Of a DNA stretch of 64,000 nucleotides, positions 25,153 through 33,832 are shown piece after piece; position 1 is the first letter of the stretch, and every line of letters starts with the position of its first letter. A program made the position numbers and the translations under genes. The stretch covers positions 1,802,328-1,866,327 of the forward strand of contig NZ_CP087714.1 of the NCBI RefSeq assembly GCF_039641995.1, given 5' to 3'. Below the pieces are notes generated by a model that ran no database searches, was not told where the DNA came from, and saw only the letters and a program-made list of their open reading frames with translations. This DNA comes from Geoglobus acetivorans (GTDB taxonomy: Archaea; Halobacteriota; Archaeoglobi; Archaeoglobales; Archaeoglobaceae).

Positions 25153-26058
25153 ATGATTGAAAGCTGGGAGGAATACAGAGTAATAAATGACGCGCTGAAC
25201 AGGTTGGTAAACAATCTCGAAACCCTGCCCAAGGTAAAAAAGGCTATAGAGCATCTTATCAGGGCAGGAGGCAAAAGGACGAGACCTCTTGTGGTTTTGC
25301 TCAGTGCAAAGCTTGCGGGGGGAAAGTACGAGGATGTCATTGACATGGCAATGGCTGTTGAGCTGATTCACACCGCAAGTCTTGCCCATGATGATATCAT
25401 AGATAGGGGTGTGGTCAGGAGAAATGTGGAAACTCTGAATGTTAAGTACGACCCGTCTCTGGCAATGCTCGTTGGAGACTGGCTCATTTCAAAATCTGTT
25501 GAGCTTACATCAAGGTATGGTCATGAAATTGTCAGGAATTTTGCAAGAACCGGTATGGTGATGAGCGAGGGGGAAATCCTCGACGTTTACAGTCTCACTG
25601 GTGATTTCAGCAGAGATGATTATTTCAGGTGTATTGAATCAAAAACTGCATCCCTTTTTGCTTTTTCAGCAAGAAATGCTTATAAATTCGTTTCAGGCGA
25701 TTCTGAAGGTGCAGATAGGCTCTTCCAGTACGGACTGAATCTTGGAATCGCTTATCAGCTTGTTGATGACCTTCTCGAATTTCTGGAAATATTTGAAGAG
25801 AAGAAGAGCGAATTTGAGTCCATGACACTTCCGGTCATACTTGAGGCGAGGGTCGGCTTCAGAAATGCTGTGGACGAGGTGCTGGAACTGATCAGGAAAT
25901 TTACCGGGATGAGCAAGGAGGCGCTCAAAACCTTCCCGAGCTGTGATGCGAAGGAAAAGCTCCTTCAGCTTGTGGACTACATGACCGTCAACATGATAAG
26001 GAACTATGTCACAAAAAACAGGGAGATAATCTCACTTCTTGAGGCGCACAATATCTGA
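25153..26058 (+). CDS. Polyprenyl diphosphate synthase family protein
   Basis: This all-helical prenyltransferase would elongate allylic diphosphates with isopentenyl diphosphate for membrane lipids or the quinone side chain. GGKRTRPL binds substrate, the first Asp-rich motif is HDDIID, and the second is reduced to VDDLLE, with Glu where the classical motif DDxxD has its final Asp. The otherwise intact 301-residue length and KxxxxxxMTLPV region make it probably active, but chain length cannot be read from the sequence. Its 3' end overlaps the convergent PHP gene by 27 bases. Confidence 0.85.
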   Translation: MIESWEEYRVINDALNRLVNNLETLPKVKKAIEHLIRAGGKRTRPLVVLLSAKLAGGKYEDVIDMAMAVELIHTASLAHDDIIDRGVVRRNVETLNVKYDPSLAMLVGDWLISKSVELTSRYGHEIVRNFARTGMVMSEGEILDVYSLTGDFSRDDYFRCIESKTASLFAFSARNAYKFVSGDSEGADRLFQYGLNLGIAYQLVDDLLEFLEIFEEKKSEFESMTLPVILEARVGFRNAVDEVLELIRKFTGMSKEALKTFPSCDAKEKLLQLVDYMTVNMIRNYVTKNREIISLLEAHNI

Positions 26059-26670
26059 GGAATTTCTGAAAACTCCTTCAATATCTTCTATTCCCGCACC
26101 TCTTAGAACCTTCACCGCCTGTTCCCCTGTTATGAAATCGAACGGAGAGTGGGAATCCGTGTTCAGTACGAGTTTGACCCCATACCTCTGCGCCATTTTT
26201 GCCACATGACCATTTGTCAGGCTGTGTCCTCTTCTCGAAGTAATCTCAAAATAAATTCCATTGTCCGAAGCAATTTCGCACGTTCTCTCGTCTACCAGTC
26301 CCGGATGGGCAAGTATGTCTATCTCTTCGTTTACAGCGCTAAGATTTGTGCCTTCCTTTACCGGTTCTGCAACCGTTTCACCATGCACAATGACGATTTC
26401 TGCTCCAAGCTCGCGGGCCATTCTGGCTGCCCTGCCAATGAGTCCGGGCGGGATGTGGGTCAGCTCAACTCCGGGAATCATCTTAATCTCATAATCCTCC
26501 ATAAAATCTCTCAGTTTCAGAAGTGAGGATACGACATGATCCATGTTCGAGAAATCAACGTGGTCGGTGATTGCAAAAGCCTCATAGTTCAATGCCGAAA
26601 GCCTTCTGCATATTTCCGAGGGTATCAGCTCACCATCACTGAAAGTTGAATGGATATGAAGGTCAATCAT
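26032..26670 (-). CDS. PHP domain phosphoesterase
   Basis: The metal-binding PHP motifs are all visible: DLHIHSTFSDG, ITDHVDF, PGVELTH, VIVHGE, ILAHPG, FEIT and NTDSH. Such proteins hydrolyse phosphoesters, for example histidinol phosphate or polymerase by-products. At 212 residues it is a stand-alone PHP protein, close to RNase P-associated Rpp30 types in size but with the fuller PHP motif set. The start at 26670 (ATG ATT GAC) lies just downstream of a TATA-like TTATTTAA, so the message is probably leaderless. Confidence 0.82.
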   Translation of the reverse strand: MIDLHIHSTFSDGELIPSEICRRLSALNYEAFAITDHVDFSNMDHVVSSLLKLRDFMEDYEIKMIPGVELTHIPPGLIGRAARMARELGAEIVIVHGETVAEPVKEGTNLSAVNEEIDILAHPGLVDERTCEIASDNGIYFEITSRRGHSLTNGHVAKMAQRYGVKLVLNTDSHSPFDFITGEQAVKVLRGAGIEDIEGVFRNSSDIVRLKK

Positions 26671-26708
26671 ACACAAGGGTTAAATAATGCCGGGATAATA
26701 ATTTTTCC

Positions 26709-26999
26709 GTGGCAGGAATAAGAAGGCTTGTCCTGGATGTTTTAAAACCCCATGAACCGAGCAATCTGCTCCTTGCAAAGATACTCAGTGAGCTTGAGTT
26801 CGTTGACGGAGTAAACCTCAGCCTCTACGAAATAGACCAGAATACAGAGAACGTCAAAATTACAATAGTGGGCGATGATATGGATTTTGATGAAATTAAG
26901 AAAACGATTGAGAGTCTCGGGGGTGTGATTCACAGCGTCGATGAGGTTGTGGCGGGTAAAAGAATTGTGGAAACCGTGCTCACCGAACAGGACAGGTAA
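26709..26999 (+). CDS. DUF211 family protein
   Basis: The 96-residue protein matches the archaeal DUF211 family: [16 protein letters not shown] at the start, [22 protein letters not shown] and the later [17 protein letters not shown]. The predicted ferredoxin-like fold (strand-helix-strand repeats) suggests ligand or metal binding, and the function is unknown. The GTG at 26709 is the start and the gene is divergent from the PHP gene with a shared short promoter region. Confidence 0.8.
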   Translation: MAGIRRLVLDVLKPHEPSNLLLAKILSELEFVDGVNLSLYEIDQNTENVKITIVGDDMDFDEIKKTIESLGGVIHSVDEVVAGKRIVETVLTEQDR

Positions 27000-27013
27000 C
27001 CGGGTAGATAAAA

Positions 27014-27031
27014 CCAATAAGTTTTTATTGG
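27014..27031. promoter_or_regulatory. Palindrome at the promoter of the 2-oxoacid oxidoreductase operon
   Basis: Perfect 7-base arms CCAATAA and TTATTGG flank GTTT. The right half contains TTTTTATT, a plausible TATA box about 25-30 bases before the ATG at 27054, so the dyad overlaps the promoter. It may be an operator. It could also form an RNA hairpin at the end of the DUF211 transcript. Confidence 0.35.
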
Positions 27032-27053
27032 GGTTTAAATTCTTTTTAAATCG

Positions 27054-28640
27054 ATGGATTTGAATGTTTGCATAGTCGGTGCTGCGGGTGATGGTGTTAA
27101 AGAGGCAGGAGAGCTTGCGGCGGAGCTCTTTGCCCATTTTGGCTACAGCGTTTTTGTGTATCAGGAATACCAGTCCATAATTCGGGGTGGGCACAACGCC
27201 AGCATTGTGAGGATGTCGGACAGAGAGATAAATTCTCACAGAAAATACTTCGACCTGCTGATCTGTCTCGAAGATTACGCGTATGAACTGTACAAGCCCC
27301 ATCTCAGGGGAGATCTGATCTACGATACCAAGTTCAAATGCGGGGGCATCGGCATTCCGATGACTGAAATCATCAAAGAAGAACAGGAACCCAACATTTT
27401 CAGGAATGCGGCATCGCTCGGTGCCCTCACCGCTTATCTCGACATTGAATTCGAAATTCTTGCAGGAATATTTTCGGACAGGTTTGGAGAAAGAGCCAAG
27501 GACGACATCACCATAGCAAAAGCCGCGTATGAGTATTACAGAAGCAGATACGATCCGAAAATGAAGCTCAAAAAAATAGGCAGAAGAAAAAAGCTTGTGT
27601 CTGGAGCGGTGGCAATAGCAGAGGGGTTGATTTCGGCAGGTTTGACCCATTTCTATGCCTACCCTATGACCCCGGCATCTCCAATTCTGCACCACCTCAT
27701 AAAAAAGAGAGAAATCGTGGCATATCAGCCTGAAAGCGAGATTGCTGCTGTGGGCATGGCGATTGGAAGTGCTTATGCTGGAAAAAGAAGCGCTACCGGA
27801 ACGAGTGGTGGGGGTTTTGCACTCATGGCCGAATCGATAAGTCTTGCCGGGATGGCAGAGATTCCCCTGCTTGTGATCGAGGCGCAGAGAACCTCACCAT
27901 CCACCGGTATGGCAACATACCACGGTCAGGAAGACCTTTATTTTGCGATGCACCCGGCTCACGGAGAGTTTCCGATGGCTGTGGGATGCCCGTACAGTGT
28001 GGAGGATGCCTTTTACCTGTCTGCAGAGCTCATGAACATCGCATGGAAGTACCAGATTCCAGCCATTCTGCTCACCGATAAAAACCTCGTTGAAAGCTAT
28101 AAAACGGCTGAAATCGAGAGAACTAATCTGATCGAAGAGATTGAAATTGTGGATAGCAGTGAAGGAGAATACAGGCGGTATGAAATAACAGAAAACGGAA
28201 TCTCGAAATACGCAATACCTCCTGCCATTGTAAAGGCAAACTCCAACGAACACGACGAATTCGGTATAACCACCGACGATGCGTCGGTTAGAACTCAGAT
28301 GCACGAGAAGAGGATGCTGAAAGAAAATCTGCTGAGAGAGGACATACGTGACAGGGCCTGGAAGTTCTTTTTAAGGGGTAAAGACACGGTTGTAACATGG
28401 GGGTCTACATTTGGTCCAGTTTACGAGGTTGCCGAGGAACTTGGATACAGTGTAGCGGTGCCGAGATACCTCAGACCGTTCATTAAACCCGGTCTTGATC
28501 AAGCCATCGTGGTGGAGCAGAACTATACCGGACAGCTTGCGAAACTTCTTGAGATGCACGGTGTTGAGGTTAGAAAAGTGAACAAATGGGATGGAAGACC
28601 GTTCACACCTGACGAACTCAGGGAACTTCTGGGGGGATAG
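27054..28640 (+). CDS. 2-oxoacid:acceptor oxidoreductase, fused gamma-alpha subunit (KorA-like)
   Basis: The protein fuses a gamma domain (residues 1-180, with VCIVGAAGDGVKEAGELAA and IIRGGHNASIVRMS) to an alpha domain (from GAVAIAEGLISAGLTHFYAYPMTP, through SEIAAVGMAIGSAYAGKRSATGTSGGGFALM). With the beta subunit it oxidatively decarboxylates 2-oxoacids to acyl-CoA and reduces ferredoxin. The 2-oxoglutarate or branched-chain substrate cannot be told. It forms a two-gene operon with a 2-base gap. Unlike the por remnant 5 kb upstream, this system is intact. Confidence 0.9.
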   Translation: MDLNVCIVGAAGDGVKEAGELAAELFAHFGYSVFVYQEYQSIIRGGHNASIVRMSDREINSHRKYFDLLICLEDYAYELYKPHLRGDLIYDTKFKCGGIGIPMTEIIKEEQEPNIFRNAASLGALTAYLDIEFEILAGIFSDRFGERAKDDITIAKAAYEYYRSRYDPKMKLKKIGRRKKLVSGAVAIAEGLISAGLTHFYAYPMTPASPILHHLIKKREIVAYQPESEIAAVGMAIGSAYAGKRSATGTSGGGFALMAESISLAGMAEIPLLVIEAQRTSPSTGMATYHGQEDLYFAMHPAHGEFPMAVGCPYSVEDAFYLSAELMNIAWKYQIPAILLTDKNLVESYKTAEIERTNLIEEIEIVDSSEGEYRRYEITENGISKYAIPPAIVKANSNEHDEFGITTDDASVRTQMHEKRMLKENLLREDIRDRAWKFFLRGKDTVVTWGSTFGPVYEVAEELGYSVAVPRYLRPFIKPGLDQAIVVEQNYTGQLAKLLEMHGVEVRKVNKWDGRPFTPDELRELLGG

Positions 28641-28642
28641 GT

Positions 28643-29422
28643 ATGAAGAGCAAGATAGAATGGTGTCCGGGATGCGGCAATTTTGGAGTCCTCAAGGCTT
28701 TCAGAAGGGTTATAGAAAGACTTGAGAGTGATGGGGTAGAAAGGGGCAGGATTGTTTCTGTTGCCGGGATAGGCTGTCATGGTAGAATGCCGGATTATCT
28801 CGATATACCCACATTCCACACAATTCACGGAAGAGTTCTTCCTCTGATGACCGGCATAAAGCTGGCAAACCCTGAACTTCTGGTTTCCGGATTTTCAGGT
28901 GATGGTGATGCTCTGAACGAGGGTATGGAGCATTTTGTGCATGCTGCTAAGAGAAATACTGATGTTGCTCTGTTTCTTCACAACAACCAAGTTTTCGGAC
29001 TTACAACCGGTCAGTTCACAGCGACAACGCCCAGAGGAAAGAAAACGAGAACAACTCCAGCCGGAAACCCGGAATGGCCAATAAACCCGGCACTTATAGC
29101 CCTTGTATCGGGAGCAACATTCATTGCCAGGGGCTTTGCCGGAAATGTCAGCCAGCTATCTGATCTGATGTATGGCGCCATAAGGCACAGGGGATTCGCT
29201 TTTGTTGAAATCCTGCAGCCATGCATCACGTTCAACAACACCTGGGACCACTACCGGGAAAACGTTTACGTTGCTGAACCGGCAGAAAGTTTTGATGAAG
29301 CAGTAAAACTTGTCAGTGATGAGATGGCAACAGGATTGCTGTTCAGAACAGAAAAACAGACGTTTGAGGAGACCCTCCTCAGCTCACTGAAAGTGCCCAA
29401 AAAAGTTGTTAAAAGGATATGA
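28643..29422 (+). CDS. 2-oxoacid:acceptor oxidoreductase beta subunit (KorB-like)
   Basis: This thiamine diphosphate-binding subunit begins with the cluster motif WCPGCGNFGVLKA and later shows IGCHGRMPDY, the ThDP motif GFSGDGDALNEG with ALFLHNNQVFGLTTGQ, and the final cluster-region QPCITFNNT. It completes the two-subunit oxidoreductase with the fused gamma-alpha protein. The 259-residue size is normal for the ferredoxin-dependent KorB type. Confidence 0.92.
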   Translation: MKSKIEWCPGCGNFGVLKAFRRVIERLESDGVERGRIVSVAGIGCHGRMPDYLDIPTFHTIHGRVLPLMTGIKLANPELLVSGFSGDGDALNEGMEHFVHAAKRNTDVALFLHNNQVFGLTTGQFTATTPRGKKTRTTPAGNPEWPINPALIALVSGATFIARGFAGNVSQLSDLMYGAIRHRGFAFVEILQPCITFNNTWDHYRENVYVAEPAESFDEAVKLVSDEMATGLLFRTEKQTFEETLLSSLKVPKKVVKRI

Positions 29423-29439
29423 GACCATGAGGACTTCAG

Positions 29440-29598
29440 TCAGACCCCTGAGGTTGTGTAAGATTTAGATGTTTCTTTCTTTCCACCAAGCATGGTGGAA
29501 ATCGCCTTTATTATTCCACCCACTGATACAACGACCAGAATTCCTGCTGAAATCAATCCTCCAGCGAACAGAACATAAACAAACAACTCTCCTGACAT
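29440..29598 (-). CDS. Small single-helix membrane protein
   Basis: The 52-residue product has one hydrophobic helix (LFVYVLFAGGLISAGILVVV) and a basic tail (MLGGKKETSKSY). I start at ATG 29598 because GAGGGG lies six bases before it. An upstream in-frame ATG (29604) overlaps that site. A TATA-like element in the AT-rich region 29640-29660 probably drives it. The family is not recognised. It could be a subunit of a membrane complex or an accessory factor. Confidence 0.5.
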   Translation of the reverse strand: MSGELFVYVLFAGGLISAGILVVVSVGGIIKAISTMLGGKKETSKSYTTSGV

Positions 29599-29676
29599 AT
29601 TCATCCCCTCTTGTACAGTATATAATTTGTCATTATTAGTATATATAATTTTTGACGAAATTATAATAGAAGCCAA

Positions 29677-29823
29677 AAAATAAATATTGAAGAGAATGCA
29701 ATTTTTAACATGTATTTTTTAAAATATAATTAATGACTGCAGGAATGCGGAGCAGTAGAAAAAGATTATATTTCAGTGGGGAGTCTTTAAAGAAAAGAAA
29801 AAAGATAAGAAGGTGCATTAAAC
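29677..29823. promoter_or_regulatory. AT-rich divergent promoter region between small membrane gene and cetZ-like gene
   Basis: This 147-base gap is very AT-rich. On the plus strand TTTTTTAAAATATAATTAATG (about 29714-29735, only part of it a TATA box) is the likely cetZ promoter, and on the minus strand a TATATAAT-like element near 29640-29650 would serve the small gene. The purine-rich leader (repeated AAGAAAAGAAAAAAG) before the cetZ start is long for this genome. Confidence 0.4.
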
Positions 29824-30993
29824 ATGAGGTTCTTCGCAATAGGATTTGGTCAGGCTGGTGGAAAAATACTCGATCTATTCATGGAGAACGAGAAGCTCAG
29901 AGGGACGAATACACTCAAAGCTCTTGCAGTAAATACTGCACGAACAGACCTGATGGGGTTGAAGCATATTCCCCCGAAAAACAGAATTCTGATAGGACAG
30001 ACGACAGTAAAGGGTCACGGTGTCGGGACAGACAACAAACTTGGTGCAAAAGTGGCCCAGGAAGAAATCGAGACAATCCTCAATGCGATTGACGAGATGG
30101 GGACGCATGAAGTTGATGCTTTTCTCATCATAGCCGGACTTGGAGGTGGGACCGGTAGTGGTGGCAGCCCGGTTCTTGCAAAATACCTTTCTGAAATGTA
30201 TTCCGAGCCAGTATACTGTGTTGGCGTGCTTCCTGCGCCTGAAGAAGGTAAGCTTTACTCACTCAACGCCGCAAGGAGCATGATCACCCTCCTGAAATAT
30301 GTTGATAACCTGATTCTTGTCGATAATGGTGCCTGGAAGTTTGAGGGTCTGAGTCTCAAGGAAAGCTACGCCAAGATAAATGAAGAGATCGTCAGAAGGC
30401 TTGCCATTCTTGCCAGAGCAGGAGAGCCAGTTGAGGAAAATCTCGTTGGCGAAATGGTCGTTGATAGCTCTGAGGTTATCAACACGCTCAGGGGTGGGGG
30501 AATATCCTCGATAGGCTATGCAACACTGCCAGTGCAGGAGAAGAAAAAAACGGGATTGTTCGGGCTTTTCAAGAAAAAGGAGACCGAACTGGTCACGGCT
30601 GAAGAGGACAAATCGACGAAAATCGCCACGCTCGTCAGGAAGGCTGCTCTTGGAAGATTGACAATACCATGCAACATATCGAGTGCAGAAAGAGCCTTGG
30701 TTCTTGTGGCCGGTCCGCCAGAATACCTGGACAGAAAGGGACTCGAAAAAGCCAAGCTCTGGCTTGAGGAGCAGATTGCCGGAGTGGAAGTCAGAGCAGG
30801 AGATTATCCAACCAGGAGGACAAAGCATGTTGCAGCGCTGGTTGTTCTTGCGAACGTGACTGAGATACCGAGAGTCAAACAGCTCCAGAAACTTGCAGCA
30901 GAGGCCAGGGAAGAGGTTGAGGAGGCAGAAAAGGTAAGAATAGAAAAGACAATTTCTCTGTTCGATGAAGAAGACCTTGAGCCACTATTTTAG
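29824..30993 (+). CDS. CetZ-like tubulin/FtsZ superfamily GTPase
   Basis: The 389-residue protein has the tubulin-superfamily GTP-binding features: FAIGFGQAGGKILDLF, AVNTARTDL and the signature loop GLGGGTGSGGSP (about residues 107-118), then a T7-like region with NLILVDNGAW. It looks closer to archaeal CetZ/FtsZ3 than to the division proteins FtsZ1/2. CetZ proteins polymerise at the membrane and influence cell shape and motility in haloarchaea. A Lys-rich insert sits near residue 240. AAGGTG precedes the ATG, after an about 100-base AT-rich leader. Confidence 0.85.
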   Translation: MRFFAIGFGQAGGKILDLFMENEKLRGTNTLKALAVNTARTDLMGLKHIPPKNRILIGQTTVKGHGVGTDNKLGAKVAQEEIETILNAIDEMGTHEVDAFLIIAGLGGGTGSGGSPVLAKYLSEMYSEPVYCVGVLPAPEEGKLYSLNAARSMITLLKYVDNLILVDNGAWKFEGLSLKESYAKINEEIVRRLAILARAGEPVEENLVGEMVVDSSEVINTLRGGGISSIGYATLPVQEKKKTGLFGLFKKKETELVTAEEDKSTKIATLVRKAALGRLTIPCNISSAERALVLVAGPPEYLDRKGLEKAKLWLEEQIAGVEVRAGDYPTRRTKHVAALVVLANVTEIPRVKQLQKLAAEAREEVEEAEKVRIEKTISLFDEEDLEPLF

Positions 30994-32388
30994 TTCCATT
31001 ATCTTTTTTACGGCGTGAGGCAGTTTTTCAATAACGTCGAGGGCCGTGAAGTTGTAGCCCTTTTCCTCAAAGCACAGATCTCCGGCATAGCCTGCAATAA
31101 ATGCTGAGGCACATGCAGCGGTGAAGGCATCATCGTTTATTGCATAAAGCGCCCCCGCTATCCCTGCAAGCACATCGCCGGTGCCTCCGACAGTCATGCC
31201 AGCATTTCCGGTATCGTTGTACTTCGTTCTCTCTCCGTCAGATATTATGTCCCTTTTACCCTTGAGAATTATGCATGTGCCACTTTTCTCAGCAGCATCA
31301 ATGACGTTAACCTCGCTGGCCTCCTTGCCAAATACCCTTCTGAACTCTCCGGCGTGAGGCGTCAGAATCGCATTGCAGTGGATGCTGGGCGACAGCCCTC
31401 CGGCGTCAATCACCATTCTTTCAACCCTTTCCGATATCTCCTCAGCCACATCTCCTTTATCGACTGTTCCCATGCCGAAAACAACAACATCATGTTTTTC
31501 AGCGAGCCTGGCAATCTCTGAAACGTTTTCTGTGGACAGTTCATCTCCGGGAATTGACCTTACGATGAGTTCCGGAGAGAATGATCCCGCCTGAGGGTAT
31601 ATGCTTTCAGGGACGGCGAGTGTTACGATGTCCGCTCCAGCCTTCAGGGCTGCAAGGGCAGAGAGAACCGGAGCGCCGATGTATGGAGAACCACCGACGA
31701 CGAGAACTCTGCCGTGCATGCCCTTGTGAGCATGCTCAAATCGCCTGTAAGCCAGTTTGAAGTCTCCCGGTCCTGAAAGCTTCTCGAAAAGCTCCGGGAT
31801 TCCAATGTCCTTAACCACGACTTCTCCTGCAAGTTCTCCCGCCCTGAGAAGCCCGGGTTTGGCCCTGTGGAATGTTACGGTGAGGTCCGCCCTAACGGCT
31901 GTCTCATATTCACCGGTATCTGCATCAAGTCCGCTTGGAACATCAACAGAAACTTTGAACCCATCAGATTCGTTTATCTTATGAATAATAGCTCTGTACG
32001 GCCCTCTCAGTTTACCCCTGAAACCTGTCCCAAGGAGGGCATCTATGATTATGTCTCCACCCTCGAACTCATAACTGCCCCACCTGCTAACGGGCATGCC
32101 AGCCTTTTCGAGAATGGACAGATTTCTCCTTGCAAGTTCGCTTTTGACATCTCCCGCCAGGACGATTTCGACATCAAAGCCTTTAAGAAATCTTGCAGCA
32201 ACGAATGCATCTCCGCCGTTGTTTCCCGTTCCGGCGAAAATAACAACCCTGCCATGGTTGAATCTGCTGAGAATTTCCTCGGCAATGCCTTTTCCCGCAT
32301 TTTCCATCAGCTGAAGTCTTGAAAGCCCAAAGAACTCGCAGTTTAAGTCAAGAGCGTTCATGTGTCTGGAGTCGATTGTTTCATGCAT
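30985..32388 (-). CDS. nnr: Bifunctional NAD(P)H-hydrate repair enzyme NnrE/NnrD
   Basis: The N-terminal half (residues 1-210) is the epimerase, with GTGNNGGDAFVAARFL and DALLGTGFRGKLRGPY. The C-terminal half is the ADP/ATP-dependent dehydratase, with GRVLVVGGSPYIGAPVLSALAALKAGADIV, LTPHAGEF and the ATP-site TGNAGMTVGGTGDVLAGIAGAL. Together they repair hydrated NADH/NADPH, which forms readily at high temperature. The fused 467-residue form is standard in archaea. It overlaps the convergent cetZ-like gene by nine bases. Confidence 0.95.
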   Translation of the reverse strand: MHETIDSRHMNALDLNCEFFGLSRLQLMENAGKGIAEEILSRFNHGRVVIFAGTGNNGGDAFVAARFLKGFDVEIVLAGDVKSELARRNLSILEKAGMPVSRWGSYEFEGGDIIIDALLGTGFRGKLRGPYRAIIHKINESDGFKVSVDVPSGLDADTGEYETAVRADLTVTFHRAKPGLLRAGELAGEVVVKDIGIPELFEKLSGPGDFKLAYRRFEHAHKGMHGRVLVVGGSPYIGAPVLSALAALKAGADIVTLAVPESIYPQAGSFSPELIVRSIPGDELSTENVSEIARLAEKHDVVVFGMGTVDKGDVAEEISERVERMVIDAGGLSPSIHCNAILTPHAGEFRRVFGKEASEVNVIDAAEKSGTCIILKGKRDIISDGERTKYNDTGNAGMTVGGTGDVLAGIAGALYAINDDAFTAACASAFIAGYAGDLCFEEKGYNFTALDVIEKLPHAVKKIMELK

Positions 32389-32476
32389 GTTCTTTATAGA
32401 AATTGAGTGAATTTATCAGTTGCGATGCTCAAAAAACTAAAAACCGGTGCTGAATGATTTGAACTGAGGTGATACT

Positions 32477-33259
32477 CTGGAGTGGTATTTCTACATTCTC
32501 ACAATTCTGGCAGGAATCCTGTCAGGGTTCATAAACACGCTTGCCGGTAGCGGTTCGCTCATAACCCTTCCACTGCTGATTTTCCTTGGACTTCCCGCAA
32601 ATGTTGCCAACGGAACAAACAGGGTCGCAATACTCCTCCAGAGCCTTGTGGGAATGAGAGGTTTTCAGTCCCACGGTTTTCTTGATCCAAAGTCATCTGT
32701 TCGCTTCGCTGTTCCTGCCATGATTGGGGCTGTTCTCGGCGCACAGATTGCGGTTGATCTGAACGAAGAACTGATGAGGAGAGTAATTGGGGCGATAATG
32801 GTCCTGATGCTTGTCATAATGCTCCTGAACCCCAAAAGATGGGTCGAGGGTGGTAAAGAAAGACACAGAATCGCTTTTCTCGAACCGGTGGTGTATTTCC
32901 TGACCGGCATTTACGGGGGCTTCATTCAGGCCGGAGTCGGGATATTCCTCATATCGGCACTCGTTCTGATTTCAGGAATGGATATTCTCAGGGCAAATGC
33001 CATCAAGGTTTTTGTAACTCTGCTCCTTACATTACCTGCTCTTGCAGTTTTCATGTTCAACGGTCAGGTGGTATGGACGGTAGGAGCAATTCTCGCTCTG
33101 GGTAGCATGGCCGGGGCGTATTTCGGAGTGAAGTTTGCGTCAAAGAAAGGTGCTGCTGTGTGGGTCCACAGACTCCTCGTTGCAATTGTGCTGGTTTCGT
33201 CCATGAAGCTCTTAGGGATTTTTAGCGTTATTCTCCTGTGGGTGAATTCCGTTTTTTAA
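32477..33259 (+). CDS. TauE/SafE family permease with apparent CUG start
   Basis: This 260-residue polytopic membrane protein shows the family blocks GFINTLAGSGSLITLPLL and ANVANGTNRVAILLQ near the N-terminus and GGFIQAGVGIFLI in the second repeat. Such permeases move sulfite, sulfonates or other organic anions. A frame with ATG would begin only at 32648, cutting off the first conserved helix. The in-frame stop is at 32465-32467, and between it and the first motif the only plausible start is CTG at 32477, three bases after the ribosome binding site GAGGTGAT. Confidence 0.8.
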   Translation: MEWYFYILTILAGILSGFINTLAGSGSLITLPLLIFLGLPANVANGTNRVAILLQSLVGMRGFQSHGFLDPKSSVRFAVPAMIGAVLGAQIAVDLNEELMRRVIGAIMVLMLVIMLLNPKRWVEGGKERHRIAFLEPVVYFLTGIYGGFIQAGVGIFLISALVLISGMDILRANAIKVFVTLLLTLPALAVFMFNGQVVWTVGAILALGSMAGAYFGVKFASKKGAAVWVHRLLVAIVLVSSMKLLGIFSVILLWVNSVF

Positions 33260-33342
33260 AGTTTCAGGAACAATCTCTAAACTTATTATTACTCAATTGT
33301 ATGGCATGGCTATCCAGTTAGTTGCTTAACTCAATCGAAACG

Positions 33343-33362
33343 TTTAAATATCGAACCGATAT
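33343..33362 (+). promoter_or_regulatory. Rubrerythrin promoter with operator-like palindrome
   Basis: TTTAAATA (33343-33350) is a TATA box 23-30 bases before the ATG at 33373, which makes that message leaderless. Overlapping its downstream edge is the perfect dyad ATATCG-AAC-CGATAT (33348-33362). Its position between TATA and start is typical of an archaeal repressor operator. A redox or iron regulator would be a natural candidate. Confidence 0.5.
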
Positions 33363-33372
33363 AGTATAAAAC

Positions 33373-33801
33373 ATGGTAGAGTTTGGTGAAAATAAAAACA
33401 AAATTGGAATTGCAAAGGGAACCGATTTTGAGGAGTTCGTTGAGAGAGAGTTTATGGGAGAGTGCATGGAGGTTGGACTTTATCTTGCCATGGCCAGACA
33501 GGCCGAGAGAGAAGGATATCCTGAAATCGCAGCCATACTTCAGAGAATCGCAATGGATGAAGCTTATCACGCAAGCAGATTTGCTGAACTCAATGGAAAG
33601 ATAAAGGAGACCCTGAAGGAAAGCCTGGAATACATGCTCAACGGAGAGATGAAGGCGAACGTCCACAAGAGGAAGGTTGCCCTTGAGGCCAAGGAAAAGG
33701 GGCTTGACGAGGTGCACGACATCTGGGATGAAGCATCAAGAGACGAACACAGACACGCAATGGCTCTGAAGGGCATACTTGAAAGATATTTCAATGAATA
33801 A
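33373..33801 (+). CDS. Rubrerythrin-like ferritin-fold protein without rubredoxin domain
   Basis: The 142-residue four-helix protein has the diiron pattern expected of rubrerythrins: Glu in FMGECMEVGLYLAMARQAE, then IAMDEAYHASRFAEL, and in the second half SRDEHRHAMALKGIL. The rubredoxin C-terminal domain of classic rubrerythrins is absent. Probable roles are peroxide reduction or iron handling in an anaerobe. The start ATG 33373 is probably leaderless from the TATA box at 33343. Confidence 0.8.
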   Translation: MVEFGENKNKIGIAKGTDFEEFVEREFMGECMEVGLYLAMARQAEREGYPEIAAILQRIAMDEAYHASRFAELNGKIKETLKESLEYMLNGEMKANVHKRKVALEAKEKGLDEVHDIWDEASRDEHRHAMALKGILERYFNE

Positions 33802-33832
33802 CTTTTTTATCTCTTTTTTTAAAACATAATCC

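Noticed and set aside
26742..27695. A 317-codon minus-strand frame across DUF211 and the 2-oxoacid oxidoreductase
   Set aside because: It crosses two well-supported plus-strand genes and their promoter and shows no domain, so it is chance.
32648..33259. A frameshift or truncated pseudogene explanation for the TauE/SafE gene
   Set aside because: The frame is continuous from 32468 to 33259 with intact family motifs. Only the start codon is unusual, so a rare start is simpler.
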